Part shown: positions 17,484 to 26,539 of the stretch, in pieces
How positions within the stretch are numbered: position 1 is the stretch's first letter
How the letters are laid out: each line of letters starts with the position of its first letter
Assembly (NCBI GenBank): GCA_017995775.1
Contig: JAGOIF010000009.1
Span: forward strand, 1 to 46,434
Direction of reading: 5' to 3'
DNA length: 46,434 nucleotides
Origin: Aliarcobacter sp.
GTDB lineage: Bacteria > Campylobacterota > Campylobacteria > Campylobacterales > Arcobacteraceae
The notes under the pieces: generated by a model
Databases searched by the model: none
What the model was told of the DNA's origin: nothing
The model's input: the letters and a program-made list of their open reading frames with translations, nothing else
Program-made: the position numbers and the translations under genes

Positions 17484-19108
17484 AAAACAATATTTTATCC
17501 GGTCTAACCGTAGGAATTGTTGCCTTACCCTTATCAATGGCACTTGCCATTGCAACGGGAGTGCCACCTCAGCTTGGTCTTTATACAGCAATTATTGCTG
17601 GATTCTTTGCAGCAATTTTAGGAAGTAGTAAAATAAATATTTCAGGACCAACGGCTGCTTTTGTTGTTATTTTAATTCCAATTGTGCAGAAATTTGGAAT
17701 TTCTGGTCTTTTGGTTTGTGGTTTATTATCAGGAATAATTCTTATATTAATTGGTCTTTTTAAATTAGGAACATTAATAGAGTTAATTCCTTATCCTGTA
17801 ACTGTAGGATTTACTTCCGGAATCGCTGTTGTAATCGCAACTTTTCAAATAAAAGATTTTTTTGGTTTAAGTATTGAGAATTTTAGTGGTTCTTACTTAG
17901 ATAAAATATATTTACTTTTTATCTCTTTTCCTACACTTAAAACTTCTGAATTATTAACAGGTTTATTCACCCTTACATTACTTATTTTATGGCAAAAAAC
18001 AAAAAGTAAAATTCCTTCTGCATTAATTGCTCTAAGCTTTAGTACAGTTATCGTGGCTTTTTTTAATTATTATATTCCAAATATGAATATATCAACAATC
18101 GCTTCAACTTTTCAATATAGTATTAATGGTTTAGAAGGAAATGGAATACCTCCTATTCCTTTACAGTTTTCTCTGCCTTGGTCTTATTTAAAAATGGAAG
18201 AGATAAACCTTGATTTATTTTATGCCCTACTTCCACATAGTATTGCAATTGCAATTTTAGGAGCATTAGAATCACTATTATGTGCTGTTATTAGTGATGG
18301 AATGACAGGAAATAAAACTGATCCAAACAAAGAGTTAATTGGTCAAGGAATAACAAATATGATTGTTCCATTTTTTGGAGGAATTCCAGCAACTGCTGCA
18401 ATTGCAAGAACAGTTGTAAATATAAAATCAGGTGGAACTTCAAAACTATCATCAGTTGTTCATTCACTTTTTATTTTAGTATCTATAACATTTTTAGCTC
18501 AGTATTTATCATATTTACCAATGGCATCTTTATCTGCTCTTTTATTTATTGTTGCTTGGAATATGTCTGAGGTGAAACACTTTGTAAATATTATAAAAGT
18601 TGCACCAAAAGATGATGTATATGTTCTTTTAATTTGTTTTATTTTAACAGTCTTACTAGATATGCAAATAGCTGTTGCGGTGGGAATTGGACTTGCATCT
18701 ATTTTATTTATCAAAAGAACTATTGATTTATATTCAATCGAACTTGTGAACACAAAAAATCTAAGCGTTCATCCAGATATTCCTGAGAATATTTCTATTT
18801 ATGATATTAATGGTCCTATGTTTTTTGGAGCAGCTCAAAATGCTTTAAAAACACTCCTTAGAACAAATGAAGATACAAATATTGTGATTTTAAATATGCA
18901 AAATGTAAGTATAATTGATATGACAGCAATGGTTGCTTTAAAATCAATTGTTGATAATTTTGAAAGTAAAGATAAAAAGCTAATTTTTTCAGGTCTTAAT
19001 CCAAGAATTGCTAAAAAGCTGGAAAAGGCAAATTTTGATTTATGCAAAGAAAATCAAAAATCTTTTTCAAATTTAGAAGATGCCATAAATTACTCTAAAC
19101 ACTTGTAG
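17480..19108 (+). CDS. SulP family anion transporter with C-terminal STAS domain
   Basis: SulP proteins move anions such as sulfate or bicarbonate across the inner membrane. The 542-residue product opens with GLTVGIVALPLSMALAIATG and GLYTAIIAGFFAAILGSSKI, the SulP hallmark, followed by ISGPTAAFVV. About ten or more hydrophobic segments fill residues 5-410. A STAS domain occupies about 430-540, with the conserved turn IIDMTAMVAL in place of the phosphorylatable Ser/Thr-Gly motif of SpoIIAA. The substrate cannot be decided; bicarbonate or sulfate are both open. It follows an uncharacterised gene with a 4-base overlap and lies next to a divergent TetR regulator, so its expression is probably controlled. 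Confidence 0.92.
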   Translation: MKNNILSGLTVGIVALPLSMALAIATGVPPQLGLYTAIIAGFFAAILGSSKINISGPTAAFVVILIPIVQKFGISGLLVCGLLSGIILILIGLFKLGTLIELIPYPVTVGFTSGIAVVIATFQIKDFFGLSIENFSGSYLDKIYLLFISFPTLKTSELLTGLFTLTLLILWQKTKSKIPSALIALSFSTVIVAFFNYYIPNMNISTIASTFQYSINGLEGNGIPPIPLQFSLPWSYLKMEEINLDLFYALLPHSIAIAILGALESLLCAVISDGMTGNKTDPNKELIGQGITNMIVPFFGGIPATAAIARTVVNIKSGGTSKLSSVVHSLFILVSITFLAQYLSYLPMASLSALLFIVAWNMSEVKHFVNIIKVAPKDDVYVLLICFILTVLLDMQIAVAVGIGLASILFIKRTIDLYSIELVNTKNLSVHPDIPENISIYDINGPMFFGAAQNALKTLLRTNEDTNIVILNMQNVSIIDMTAMVALKSIVDNFESKDKKLIFSGLNPRIAKKLEKANFDLCKENQKSFSNLEDAINYSKHL

Positions 19109-19132
19109 AAAATAGATTTAAAATCTATTTCT
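19108..19132. terminator. inverted repeat between convergent sulP-type and nfo genes
   Basis: AAATAGATTT (19110-19119) and AAATCTATTT (19121-19130) are exact inverted copies. In practice this gives a 7-base stem with a 7-base loop between the two converging stop codons. The T-run on either side is short and the stem is AT-rich, so it may be a modest bidirectional terminator. Confidence 0.5.
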
Positions 19133-19970
19133 CTACTAAGTCATATAAAGCTTGAATTTCTTGCGCCCAAATCTCTTCATTTATTGTTTCTAAAACAAGT
19201 GGAATATCATTCATTCTATCATCATTCATAATAAATCTAAAAGCATCCCAACCAATTTTTCCAAGACCTAAAGAATCATGTCTATCAACCCTACTTCCAA
19301 GTTCTGGTTTTGAATCATTTATGTGCATTCCCATAAGATATTTAGATCCTACTATTTGATCAAACTCATTCCAAGTTTTATCATAAGCTTCACGCGTTCT
19401 TATATCATAACCAGCTGTGAACATATGACATGTATCTATACAAACTCCAACTCTGCTTTTATCTTCAATTTTATCAATAATATAAGCTAAGTGTTCAAAT
19501 TTATATCCAAGGTTACTTCCTTGTCCTGCTGTGTTTTCAATTACTAGTTTTACATCTTTTGTAACATCTATTGCTTTGTTCATAGACTCTGCAATATTAT
19601 TTAAACACTCTTCTTCACTTATTTTACGAAGGTGGCTACCTGGATGAAAATTTAATCTATCAAGTTTTAATATCTCACATCTTTCAATCTCATGAATAAA
19701 TCCATTTAGAGACTTTTCTCTTGCTTCTAATTCTGGATGTCCAAGATTTATAAGATATGAATCATGGGGTAAAATATGTTTTGCTTGAATTCCTGATTTT
19801 TCTAACTCTTTAAACCATTTATCAATTGTTTTTGTATCTAATTCTTTTGCAGCCCATTGTCTTTGATTTTTTGTAAAAAGTGCAAATGCTTTTGCGCCAA
19901 TTGCCATAGCATTTATTGGTGCGTTATAAACTCCACCACTTGCACTTACGTGTGCTCCTACATATTTCAT
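19125..19970 (-). CDS. nfo: endonuclease IV (AP endonuclease)
   Basis: Endonuclease IV cuts DNA at abasic sites and removes 3' blocking groups in base-excision repair. The 281-residue product matches the family length and begins [17 protein letters not shown]. It carries the zinc-ligand stretches [41 protein letters not shown] and [14 protein letters not shown], and the final LVLETIN. Metal-binding His, Asp and Glu residues all appear intact. It is transcribed alone, convergent with the SulP gene and divergent from the NDH-2-like gene. Confidence 0.97.
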   Translation of the reverse strand: MKYVGAHVSASGGVYNAPINAMAIGAKAFALFTKNQRQWAAKELDTKTIDKWFKELEKSGIQAKHILPHDSYLINLGHPELEAREKSLNGFIHEIERCEILKLDRLNFHPGSHLRKISEEECLNNIAESMNKAIDVTKDVKLVIENTAGQGSNLGYKFEHLAYIIDKIEDKSRVGVCIDTCHMFTAGYDIRTREAYDKTWNEFDQIVGSKYLMGMHINDSKPELGSRVDRHDSLGLGKIGWDAFRFIMNDDRMNDIPLVLETINEEIWAQEIQALYDLVEK

Positions 19971-20206
19971 TATATATTCCTAATTATTTTATTTATTTTC
20001 TATTTTACTTAAATATTCTGTTGTTAGTTTTAAAAGTGACAATAAAGTGTCATTTATAAACATCTTTTATATATATTCAAAAACATATAAGAAAAGTTCT
20101 TTTTTTATTAAAATCATATTATACAATCAGTATTTAAATTTAAAAGTCGCTATAAATGGGCTATAAATTTTTTGTAGAATTTCTAAAAAATAAAGGATTA
20201 TATTAT
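19971..20206. promoter_or_regulatory. divergent intergenic region between nfo and NDH-2-like gene
   Basis: This 236-base AT-rich region carries an imperfect palindrome, AAGTGACA (20034-20041) and TGTCATTT (20048-20055), with one G/T mismatch; the core is TGACA-N6-TGTCA. Its shape is that of a dimeric regulator site, perhaps of CRP/FNR type, but the regulator is unknown. A plus-strand -10 candidate TACAAT occurs at 20122-20127. AAGG 10 bases before ATG 20207 acts as ribosome-binding site. No reading frame of note is present. Confidence 0.45.
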
Positions 20207-21406
20207 ATGGAAAAAGTTGTAATTATTGGTGGTGGATATTCAGGAATTTACGCATTACAAGAATTAGTTAAAAATAAAAATATTAAAATTACCCTGATTG
20301 ATAAACACACTTTTCACAATTTACAACCAGAAGTTTACGATTTAATTGCAAACAAATCTAACATCGCAGATGTTACTATTGATTTAACAACATTATGTAT
20401 GGGACTAGACCATCCCTATTTAGAATATAAAAATTTAAAAGTTAGAAAAATAGATAAAGAAGCTAGAAAGATTTATACAGAAGAGCAAGAAATCGTTGAA
20501 TATGATTATTTAGTAATGGCAGCGGGAACTAGAACTTTTTTTCCTCCTCAAATTCCAGGACTAAATAATGCCCACGATATCAAAAAACTTCATTGGGCAA
20601 TGTTTTTTAAACAAAGTTTTGAAAACCAACTTTTCAAAAAAATCCAATTTGAAGCAAAACAGTGTGATGACACACATATTGTTGTTGTTGGAGCTGGTTT
20701 ATCAGGTGTTGAAATCGCAGCTGAAATGGCATACAACTCTAAAATGTTTTTCAAAAGAGGAAACTTTTCTTGTGATAATCTAAAAATTTCGCTTGTAAGT
20801 AGTTCTGATACTATTCTTCCTGGACTTACTTCAGAACTAATAAGTATGTCCCACCAAAGATTAAAATCTTTAGGAATTAATGTTATTACAAATACAAAAT
20901 TATTAAAATGTAATGAAGATCACTTAGAGCTTTCAAATGGTACTAAAATTCATCATTCATTTATTATTTTCACAGGTGGAATTGAAGCTTCTACAATTAC
21001 CTCTGAATTAGATGTTGAAAAAAATGGCCGTGGGCAAATCATCGTAAATGAATTTATGCAATCAAATAAATATCCTAATATTTTTGCAATAGGTGATATG
21101 GCTGAAATCAAAAACAAAAAAGGCGAAATAATGCCTCCAAATGTTACGATTGCAAGAATTAGTGGAACAAATGCTGGTCAAAATATTTTAAGACTTATAA
21201 AAAAGAAAAAGTTAATCGCTTGTGATCCAAAATTAGAAGGTATTTTAATAGCACTTGGTGGGAAATACGCAGCTGGGAATTTATATGGATTAATTCATGT
21301 TCAAGGAAGAATCGCATATGAAATCAAAAAATATGTATTTAGCTCATATAGAAAACCCCTTTTAAAACTAATAAAAGCTGGTTATGCAAGACTTAAAAAA
21401 CTATAA
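20207..21406 (+). CDS. NDH-2-like NAD(P)/FAD-dependent oxidoreductase
   Basis: The 399-residue product has the two-Rossmann-fold architecture of type II NADH dehydrogenases. FAD-binding VIIGGGYSG lies at residues 5-13, and a second dinucleotide fold with VVVGAGLSGVEIAAEM at 159-174. The FAD-closing motif NIFAIGDMAE lies near residue 305. The stretch HTFHNLQPEVYDL near 34-46 resembles the quinone-side motif of NDH-2, and the C-terminus (YGLIHVQGRIAYEIKKYVF) could be the amphipathic membrane anchor. A longer frame starts at 20156, but ATG 20207 gives the FAD fold its normal position. Sulfide:quinone reductase is less likely because the usual Cys pair is not evident. It may carry NADH oxidation where complex I cannot. 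Confidence 0.85.
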   Translation: MEKVVIIGGGYSGIYALQELVKNKNIKITLIDKHTFHNLQPEVYDLIANKSNIADVTIDLTTLCMGLDHPYLEYKNLKVRKIDKEARKIYTEEQEIVEYDYLVMAAGTRTFFPPQIPGLNNAHDIKKLHWAMFFKQSFENQLFKKIQFEAKQCDDTHIVVVGAGLSGVEIAAEMAYNSKMFFKRGNFSCDNLKISLVSSSDTILPGLTSELISMSHQRLKSLGINVITNTKLLKCNEDHLELSNGTKIHHSFIIFTGGIEASTITSELDVEKNGRGQIIVNEFMQSNKYPNIFAIGDMAEIKNKKGEIMPPNVTIARISGTNAGQNILRLIKKKKLIACDPKLEGILIALGGKYAAGNLYGLIHVQGRIAYEIKKYVFSSYRKPLLKLIKAGYARLKKL

Positions 21407-21414
21407 TTAAAAAA

Positions 21415-21445
21415 AGACTAGCTATTTGCTAGTCTCTTTTTATTT
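21415..21445. terminator. bidirectional rho-independent terminator
   Basis: AGACTAGC (21415-21422) and GCTAGTCT (21428-21435) form a perfect 8-base stem with a 5-base loop. On the plus strand it is followed by CTTTTTATTTTT, and on the minus strand by T7. It lies between the converging NDH-2-like gene and the small lipoprotein gene, whose TAG stop (21429-21431) sits inside the stem. It should stop transcription from both sides. Confidence 0.85.
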
Positions 21446-21818
21446 TTATTAAAATTCCATTCTCAATATCTCTATGAATTATCTCTCTTTCATTTCTTTC
21501 AAATAACTCTTTTAAGAAATTATCAGGATATGTTGATGATAAATTTTCTTTATTAAATGTCTTTAAATCTTGACACTTAAAAGTACTTCTACAAATCTTA
21601 TCTTCATATATTTTCATATCTAAAATTGCAGTTCCTGCTGTAAAAATCTGAACTTGTGTAAAATCTTTGAATTTATAGATAAACCCTTTATCGTAAAATT
21701 TCATTTGCGGTGTTTTAAATAATATTGTGGCACTTGCTGAATTTTGAGGTTGTATTTCTTTTGTTGCACATCCTACAAATAAAAATGAAAACATGATAAA
21801 AATAGCTAAATTTCTGAT
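21429..21818 (-). CDS. small lipoprotein, start codon apparently non-standard
   Basis: The only ATG (21794) gives 121 residues starting MFSFLFVGC, far too short a signal for the lipobox FVGC. Upstream in the same frame come the residues R-N-L-A-I-F-I after an ATC codon at 21816-21818. That codon is preceded by AAAGGA with 6 bases spacing, and the stop lies further on at 21834-21836. Starting at ATC would give a normal lipoprotein signal with a positive N-region. The mature part is about 113 residues, with two cysteines, and has no recognised family. It is either a gene with an ATC start or one damaged or misread at its start. Confidence 0.55.
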   Translation of the reverse strand: MRNLAIFIMFSFLFVGCATKEIQPQNSASATILFKTPQMKFYDKGFIYKFKDFTQVQIFTAGTAILDMKIYEDKICRSTFKCQDLKTFNKENLSSTYPDNFLKELFERNEREIIHRDIENGILIKIKRD

Positions 21819-21885
21819 GACTAATCCTTTGTTTTAAAAACTTTTACTATAATTATATCAAATTATATTATTTAAAGGTTTTATA

Positions 21886-22959
21886 TTGTTAGTACATATT
21901 TGTTGTGCCGTTGATAGTCATTATTTTTTAGAAAGAGTTCAAGAAGAATTTCCACAAGAAGAACTTGTGGGATACTTTTATGATCCAAATATTCATCCAT
22001 ATAGTGAATACAGACTTAGATATTTAGATGTTGAATACTCTTGTAAAAAATTAGGAATAAAGCTTCTTGAAGGTCCTTACAACCTTGAAGAGTGGTTAAA
22101 AAAAGTAAAAGGAATGGAGCATTTACCTGAAAAAGGTGATAGATGTACAGTTTGTTATGATGACAGACTTGATGTTACAGTTCAAAAAGCAAAAGAGTTA
22201 GGACATAATAAATTTACAACAACTCTTTTAATTTCTCCAAAAAAATCCCAAGAAAAATTAGAAATCATTGGAAATAACTTATCATCTTTAAGCGGTTTAG
22301 AGTTTATTTATAGGGATTATAAAGCTGGAAATGGTGCTGAGATTCAAGGGCAAAAAGTAAAAGAAAACTCTTTATATAGACAAAATTATTGTGGTTGTTT
22401 ATTTGGTCTTAGTGCCCAAAGAGTTGCACAAGATAAAATTATGGATGAGATGTTTAATCCCATATCAAATCAAGTTTTACCTGAATCTATTGAAGAGAGA
22501 CTTGAACTTTATAAAAGAAGAAATGAGCTTGAAGAGTCTGGAGCTAATTATAAAATCATTAAACAAAGATTTTTAAATTATAGACTTTTTAGTGCAAAAG
22601 TAATAGTTGCAAAACAAGTTCTTCCTTCTTATATTTTTTGTTATTCAACAATCAATAGAAATAAAACAAATGGAAGAATTGAATACGAAAAAGATGGAAT
22701 TAATTATTTAAATAAAGATGAAGTAAAAATCATTGATATTATAACTTTCAATCTATTTGCAGATACTTCATATAAAAATGTAAAAGAGCTTATGTATAAT
22801 CCTTTGAGTTTTCAAAAAGAACTTGAAGTAAGAAACAATATTCTAAAAAATCCATACGATTTAAGTGCAATTATAGTTCTAGATTTAATCAAAAATGAAA
22901 AATACGAAATCGAAATCAACGCAGAAACATATGAAGATATAAAAGAAGAAATTATATGA
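21886..22959 (+). CDS. queH: QueH-family epoxyqueuosine reductase with long C-terminal extension
   Basis: QueH reduces epoxyqueuosine to queuosine in tRNA and is the unrelated substitute for QueG in many bacteria. The N-terminal 180 residues hold the expected cysteines: HICC (C6, C7), CTVC (C87, C90) and YCGC (C169, C171). Other family stretches are YFYDPNIHPYSEY, GDRCTVCYDDRL and FTTTLLISPKK. Residues 181-357 are an extra region not needed in short QueH proteins; I cannot assign a domain to it. The start is TTG at 21886, with AAAGG about 8 bases before it, placing HICC correctly. The gene overlaps lpxB by 4 bases. Confidence 0.88.
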   Translation: MLVHICCAVDSHYFLERVQEEFPQEELVGYFYDPNIHPYSEYRLRYLDVEYSCKKLGIKLLEGPYNLEEWLKKVKGMEHLPEKGDRCTVCYDDRLDVTVQKAKELGHNKFTTTLLISPKKSQEKLEIIGNNLSSLSGLEFIYRDYKAGNGAEIQGQKVKENSLYRQNYCGCLFGLSAQRVAQDKIMDEMFNPISNQVLPESIEERLELYKRRNELEESGANYKIIKQRFLNYRLFSAKVIVAKQVLPSYIFCYSTINRNKTNGRIEYEKDGINYLNKDEVKIIDIITFNLFADTSYKNVKELMYNPLSFQKELEVRNNILKNPYDLSAIIVLDLIKNEKYEIEINAETYEDIKEEII

Positions 22960-23999
22960 AACTTCTAGTTTGCGCCATGGAAGCCTCTTCAAATGTTCAC
23001 TTAAAAGAGTTAAAAAAACATTTAAGTGCTGATGTTGAGTTTTTTGGTGTTTTTGATAAAGAGCTTGGAAATCCTCTTTATGATTTAACTTCTTTAGCAA
23101 TCATGGGATTTGTAGATGCCATAAAAAAACTAAGATTCTTCTTTAAATTAAGGGATGAATTGGTTGAACTTGCTGCAACTTGTGATAAAGTATTACTAAT
23201 GGATAGTTCAGGATTTAACCTTCCACTTGCAAAAAAATTAAGAGCTACATATCCTACTAAAGAAATTATTTACTATATTTTACCTCAAGCATGGGCTTGG
23301 AAAAAAGGAAGAGTTGCAAAGCTTGAAAAGTATTGCACAAAACTTTGCTCTATTATTCCATTTGAAAGTGAAATTTATACAGATAAAAATAAAATCACAT
23401 ATGTTGGACATCCTCTTCTTGATGAGATAAAAGAGTTCAAAAATGAACTTTCAAATACTAATAAAATTGCTTTTATGCCAGGAAGTAGAAAAACAGAAAT
23501 CAATAATTTATTGCCAATTTTCAAAGAATTAGTTAAAAAAATTCCAAATAAAGAGTATATTTTAATAATTCCTGCTAAATTTGATGATGAGTATATCAAA
23601 AAACTTTATGGTGATATCAAAGAATTTACTATTTCAAAAAATACTCATGAAGCTTTAAAAGATGTTGATTATGCATTTATTTGTTCAGGAACTGCAACTT
23701 TAGAAGCAGCACTTATTGGAACTCCTTTTACACTTTCGTATATTGCTAAAAAATTTGATTTTTTCATAGGAAAAATGTTTGTAAAATTAAATTTTGTGGG
23801 TCTTGCAAATATTTTCTTTGAAAAAATGGGAAAACCAGCATTACATAGTGAATTTTTACAAGAAGATGTAAGTTTGAAAAATCTGTTAAATGATTATGAA
23901 AATATGAATAGAAGATTATTTTTTGAGAATTCAAAATTACTTAGAGATTATCTAAGAAATGGAAGTTCTCAAAATGTTTCTAAGATAATTCAAAACTAA
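22956..23999 (+). CDS. lpxB: lipid-A-disaccharide synthase
   Basis: LpxB joins UDP-diacylglucosamine and lipid X to form the lipid A disaccharide at the inner membrane. The 347-residue product is near the family length of about 360. Conserved parts are SLAIMGFVDAIKKLR, YYILPQAWAWKKGRV, YVGHPLLDEI, FMPGSRKTEIN and FICSGTATLEAALIGTPF. Two usually invariant motifs are altered: GExSGD is MEASSN (8-13) and DxPDFN is DSSGFN (83-88). The aspartate equivalent to E. coli D98 (D83 here) is retained. It starts inside the queH stop (ATGA) and precedes fabZ by 50 bases. Confidence 0.94.
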   Translation: MKLLVCAMEASSNVHLKELKKHLSADVEFFGVFDKELGNPLYDLTSLAIMGFVDAIKKLRFFFKLRDELVELAATCDKVLLMDSSGFNLPLAKKLRATYPTKEIIYYILPQAWAWKKGRVAKLEKYCTKLCSIIPFESEIYTDKNKITYVGHPLLDEIKEFKNELSNTNKIAFMPGSRKTEINNLLPIFKELVKKIPNKEYILIIPAKFDDEYIKKLYGDIKEFTISKNTHEALKDVDYAFICSGTATLEAALIGTPFTLSYIAKKFDFFIGKMFVKLNFVGLANIFFEKMGKPALHSEFLQEDVSLKNLLNDYENMNRRLFFENSKLLRDYLRNGSSQNVSKIIQN

Positions 24000-24011
24000 T
24001 TTTTTTTTAGA

Positions 24012-24017
24012 TATAAT
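24012..24017 (+). promoter_or_regulatory. candidate -10 element upstream of fabZ
   Basis: TATAAT follows a T-run just after the lpxB stop and lies about 32 bases before the fabZ start. It could give the fabZ-lpxA-clpX-mreBC run its own promoter. The T8 run at 24001-24008 has no hairpin before it, so it does not look like a terminator. Confidence 0.4.
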
Positions 24018-24049
24018 AATTCTCATTCAATAAAAAATCAGGATATTAT

Positions 24050-24493
24050 ATGTTAGATATTACGCAAATTCAAGAAATTATTCCTCACAGATACCCAATG
24101 TTACTTGTTGACAGAATCACTGATATGGAGGTTAAAAAATCTATTAAAGGTTTTAAAAACATCTCTATTTCAGAACCTGCATTTCAAGGGCACTTTCCAG
24201 GTCATCCAATTTATCCAGGCGTACTAATTTTAGAAGGAATGGCACAATGTGGTGGTGTTCTTGCTCTTAAAAGCTCAGATTTAACAGACGAACAAATGAA
24301 AAATAAAGTAATTTACTTTATGAGTATTGATAAAGCAAAATTTAGAAATCCTGTAAAACCTGGTGATAGATTAGATTATGAATTAGAAGTTGTTAGAATG
24401 AAAAGTTCTTTAATGACTCTAATAGGAAAAGCTTATGTTGATGGAAAATTAACAGCTGAAGCAGAATTAAAAGCTATGATAGTTGATAAATAA
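24050..24493 (+). CDS. fabZ: 3-hydroxyacyl-ACP dehydratase
   Basis: FabZ removes water from 3-hydroxyacyl-ACP in fatty-acid elongation. The 147-residue product has the normal length and contains [11 protein letters not shown], then [20 protein letters not shown] with the catalytic His and Glu, and [17 protein letters not shown]. It sits between lpxB and lpxA, so fatty-acid and lipid A synthesis are encoded together, as is common in Gram-negative bacteria. AGGA lies 7-8 bases before ATG. Confidence 0.97.
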   Translation: MLDITQIQEIIPHRYPMLLVDRITDMEVKKSIKGFKNISISEPAFQGHFPGHPIYPGVLILEGMAQCGGVLALKSSDLTDEQMKNKVIYFMSIDKAKFRNPVKPGDRLDYELEVVRMKSSLMTLIGKAYVDGKLTAEAELKAMIVDK

Positions 24494-24507
24494 CAAGTAG
24501 GCAATAA

Positions 24508-25290
24508 ATGAATAATATTCACAAAACTGCAATAATCGAAGAAGGTGCCATTTTAGGTGATAATATCACTATTGGTGCTTTTACAATTATTGAAAAAGAT
24601 GTAAAAATTGGTGATGGTACAGTTATTGATTCACATACTTTAATAGCTGGAAAAACAACTATTGGAAAAAACAATCATATTTTTTCCCATGCATCAATTG
24701 GAACTATTCCTCAAGATTTAAAATTCAACGGAGAAGATGTTGAATTAATCATTGGAGATAACAATAAAATAAGAGAATACACTTTATTTAATCCAGGAAC
24801 AATCGGTGGTGGTTCAATCACTAAAATTGGCGATAACAATCTATTTATGGGATATGTTCACGTAGCACATGATTGTATTATTGGAAGCAATTGTATTTTT
24901 GCAAATGGTGCAACACTTGCAGGTCACGTTGAGTGCGCTGATTTTGTTGTTGTTGGTGGATTAACACCAATTCATCAATTTTGTAAAATTGGAACTCAAG
25001 CAATGATTGGTGGTGCATCAGCAGTTGCTCAAGATATTCCTCCATTTTGTTTAGCAGAAGGGAATAAAGCTGTTTTAAGAGGTCTTAATCTTACAGGATT
25101 AAGAAGAAGATTTGATAATAGAGAAGATATTGATGCAGTTAAACATGCATACAGAGAACTTTTTGAATCTGGAAAACCTTTACAAGAGGTTGCTAAAGAG
25201 TTATTAGAAACTGATGAAAATAAATATGTAAAAGAATTAGCTGGTTTTGTAGTAGATACAAAAAGAGGCATTCCTTTTAATAGAAAATAA
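24508..25290 (+). CDS. lpxA: acyl-[ACP]-UDP-N-acetylglucosamine O-acyltransferase
   Basis: LpxA makes the first committed acyl transfer of lipid A synthesis. The 260-residue product has the left-handed beta-helix hexapeptide repeats over residues 1-190 ([18 protein letters not shown] and others). It carries the catalytic His stretch GYVHVAHDC near residue 115-123 and the motif [14 protein letters not shown]. The C-terminal helical part ([20 protein letters not shown]) is typical. It follows fabZ by 14 bases and precedes clpX by 13. Confidence 0.97.
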   Translation: MNNIHKTAIIEEGAILGDNITIGAFTIIEKDVKIGDGTVIDSHTLIAGKTTIGKNNHIFSHASIGTIPQDLKFNGEDVELIIGDNNKIREYTLFNPGTIGGGSITKIGDNNLFMGYVHVAHDCIIGSNCIFANGATLAGHVECADFVVVGGLTPIHQFCKIGTQAMIGGASAVAQDIPPFCLAEGNKAVLRGLNLTGLRRRFDNREDIDAVKHAYRELFESGKPLQEVAKELLETDENKYVKELAGFVVDTKRGIPFNRK

Positions 25291-25303
25291 GATAGGTAAT
25301 AAA

Positions 25304-26524
25304 ATGAGTAAAATTATATGTGACTTTTGTGGCGCAACAGATACTAAAGATAATCCAGTAATCGCAGGAGACAACGCTTGTATTTGTAAATCTTGTGTAA
25401 CTGCTGCAAATGAAATTATGACAGGAGATCTTCCTGGTTCACAAAAACAATCTAAAATAGATCCTATTGAAGCAAAAGAGATTAAAATCAAAACTCCTGC
25501 TGAACTAAAATCAATACTAGATGAGTATGTAGTAGGACAAGATAGAGCTAAAAAAGTTCTAAGTGTTGCTGTTTATAATCACTACAAAAGAATTTTTAGA
25601 CATCATGAAATTGAAGATGATACAGAATTAAGTAAATCAAATGTTTTATTAATAGGACCAACAGGTTCAGGTAAAACTTTACTTGCTCAAACTATTTCTA
25701 AATATCTTGATGTTCCTTTAGCAATTGCAGATGCAACATCTTTAACTGAAGCTGGTTATGTTGGTGATGATGTTGAAAATGTTGTAACAAGACTTGTTCA
25801 AGCAGCTGATGGTGATATCAAAAAAGCTGAACGTGGAATTATCTTTATTGATGAAGTTGATAAAGTTGCACGTATGAGTGAAAATAGATCAATTACAAGA
25901 GATGTTTCAGGTGAAGGTGTTCAACAAGCATTACTAAAAATTGTTGAAGGTGCTGTGGTAAATGTTCCTCCAAAAGGTGGAAGAAAACATCCAGGACAAG
26001 AAGCTCTACAAGTTGATACTACTAATATTTTATTTATTTGTGGTGGATCTTTTGATGGTTTAGAAGATATTATCAAGAAAAAACAAGGTTCAAATGTACT
26101 TGGATTTAATCAAGATAAAAAAGGTAAAAATGACCATGATAAAGTTTTATCAAAAGTAGAAGCAGATGATTTAGTAAAATATGGTTTAATTCCTGAATTA
26201 ATAGGAAGACTTCATATGATTGCTACATTAAATGAAATCACTGAAGATGATATGGTTCATATTTTAACTGAACCTAAAAATGCATTAATCAAACAATACA
26301 TTAAACTTTTTGAAATGGATAATGTAAAACTAGAATTTGAAAAAGATGCACTAAAAGAGTTAGCAAAATTAGCAATTGTTAGAAAAACAGGAGCAAGAGG
26401 ATTAAGATCTATTTTAGAAGATATTATGTTAGATATTATGTTTGACCTACCAAAATATAAAGATAAAACAATCACAATAACAAAAGAAGTTGTTCTTAAA
26501 ACCGAAGAACCAAAAGTCGCATAA
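25304..26524 (+). CDS. clpX: ATP-dependent Clp protease ATP-binding subunit ClpX
   Basis: ClpX is the AAA+ unfoldase that feeds proteins into ClpP. The 406-residue product has the N-terminal zinc-binding domain with CDFCGA and CICKSC (C7, C10 and C29, C32 by reading). Walker A GPTGSGKT lies near residue 112. The pore loop GYVGDDVE, Walker [10 protein letters not shown] and [15 protein letters not shown] follow, then the sensor-2 region [12 protein letters not shown]. All parts are intact. Its place between lpxA and mreB matches gene order in other Campylobacterota. Confidence 0.98.
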   Translation: MSKIICDFCGATDTKDNPVIAGDNACICKSCVTAANEIMTGDLPGSQKQSKIDPIEAKEIKIKTPAELKSILDEYVVGQDRAKKVLSVAVYNHYKRIFRHHEIEDDTELSKSNVLLIGPTGSGKTLLAQTISKYLDVPLAIADATSLTEAGYVGDDVENVVTRLVQAADGDIKKAERGIIFIDEVDKVARMSENRSITRDVSGEGVQQALLKIVEGAVVNVPPKGGRKHPGQEALQVDTTNILFICGGSFDGLEDIIKKKQGSNVLGFNQDKKGKNDHDKVLSKVEADDLVKYGLIPELIGRLHMIATLNEITEDDMVHILTEPKNALIKQYIKLFEMDNVKLEFEKDALKELAKLAIVRKTGARGLRSILEDIMLDIMFDLPKYKDKTITITKEVVLKTEEPKVA

Positions 26525-26539
26525 AAAAAGGATATAAAA

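Noticed and set aside
20156-20206. Longer start of the NDH-2-like protein
   Set aside because: It would put 17 extra residues before the FAD fold. ATG 20207 gives the usual position of the GGGYSG motif and has AAGG before it.
24001-24008. T8 run after lpxB as terminator
   Set aside because: No stem precedes it. A TATAAT box follows, so it is more likely part of a promoter region.
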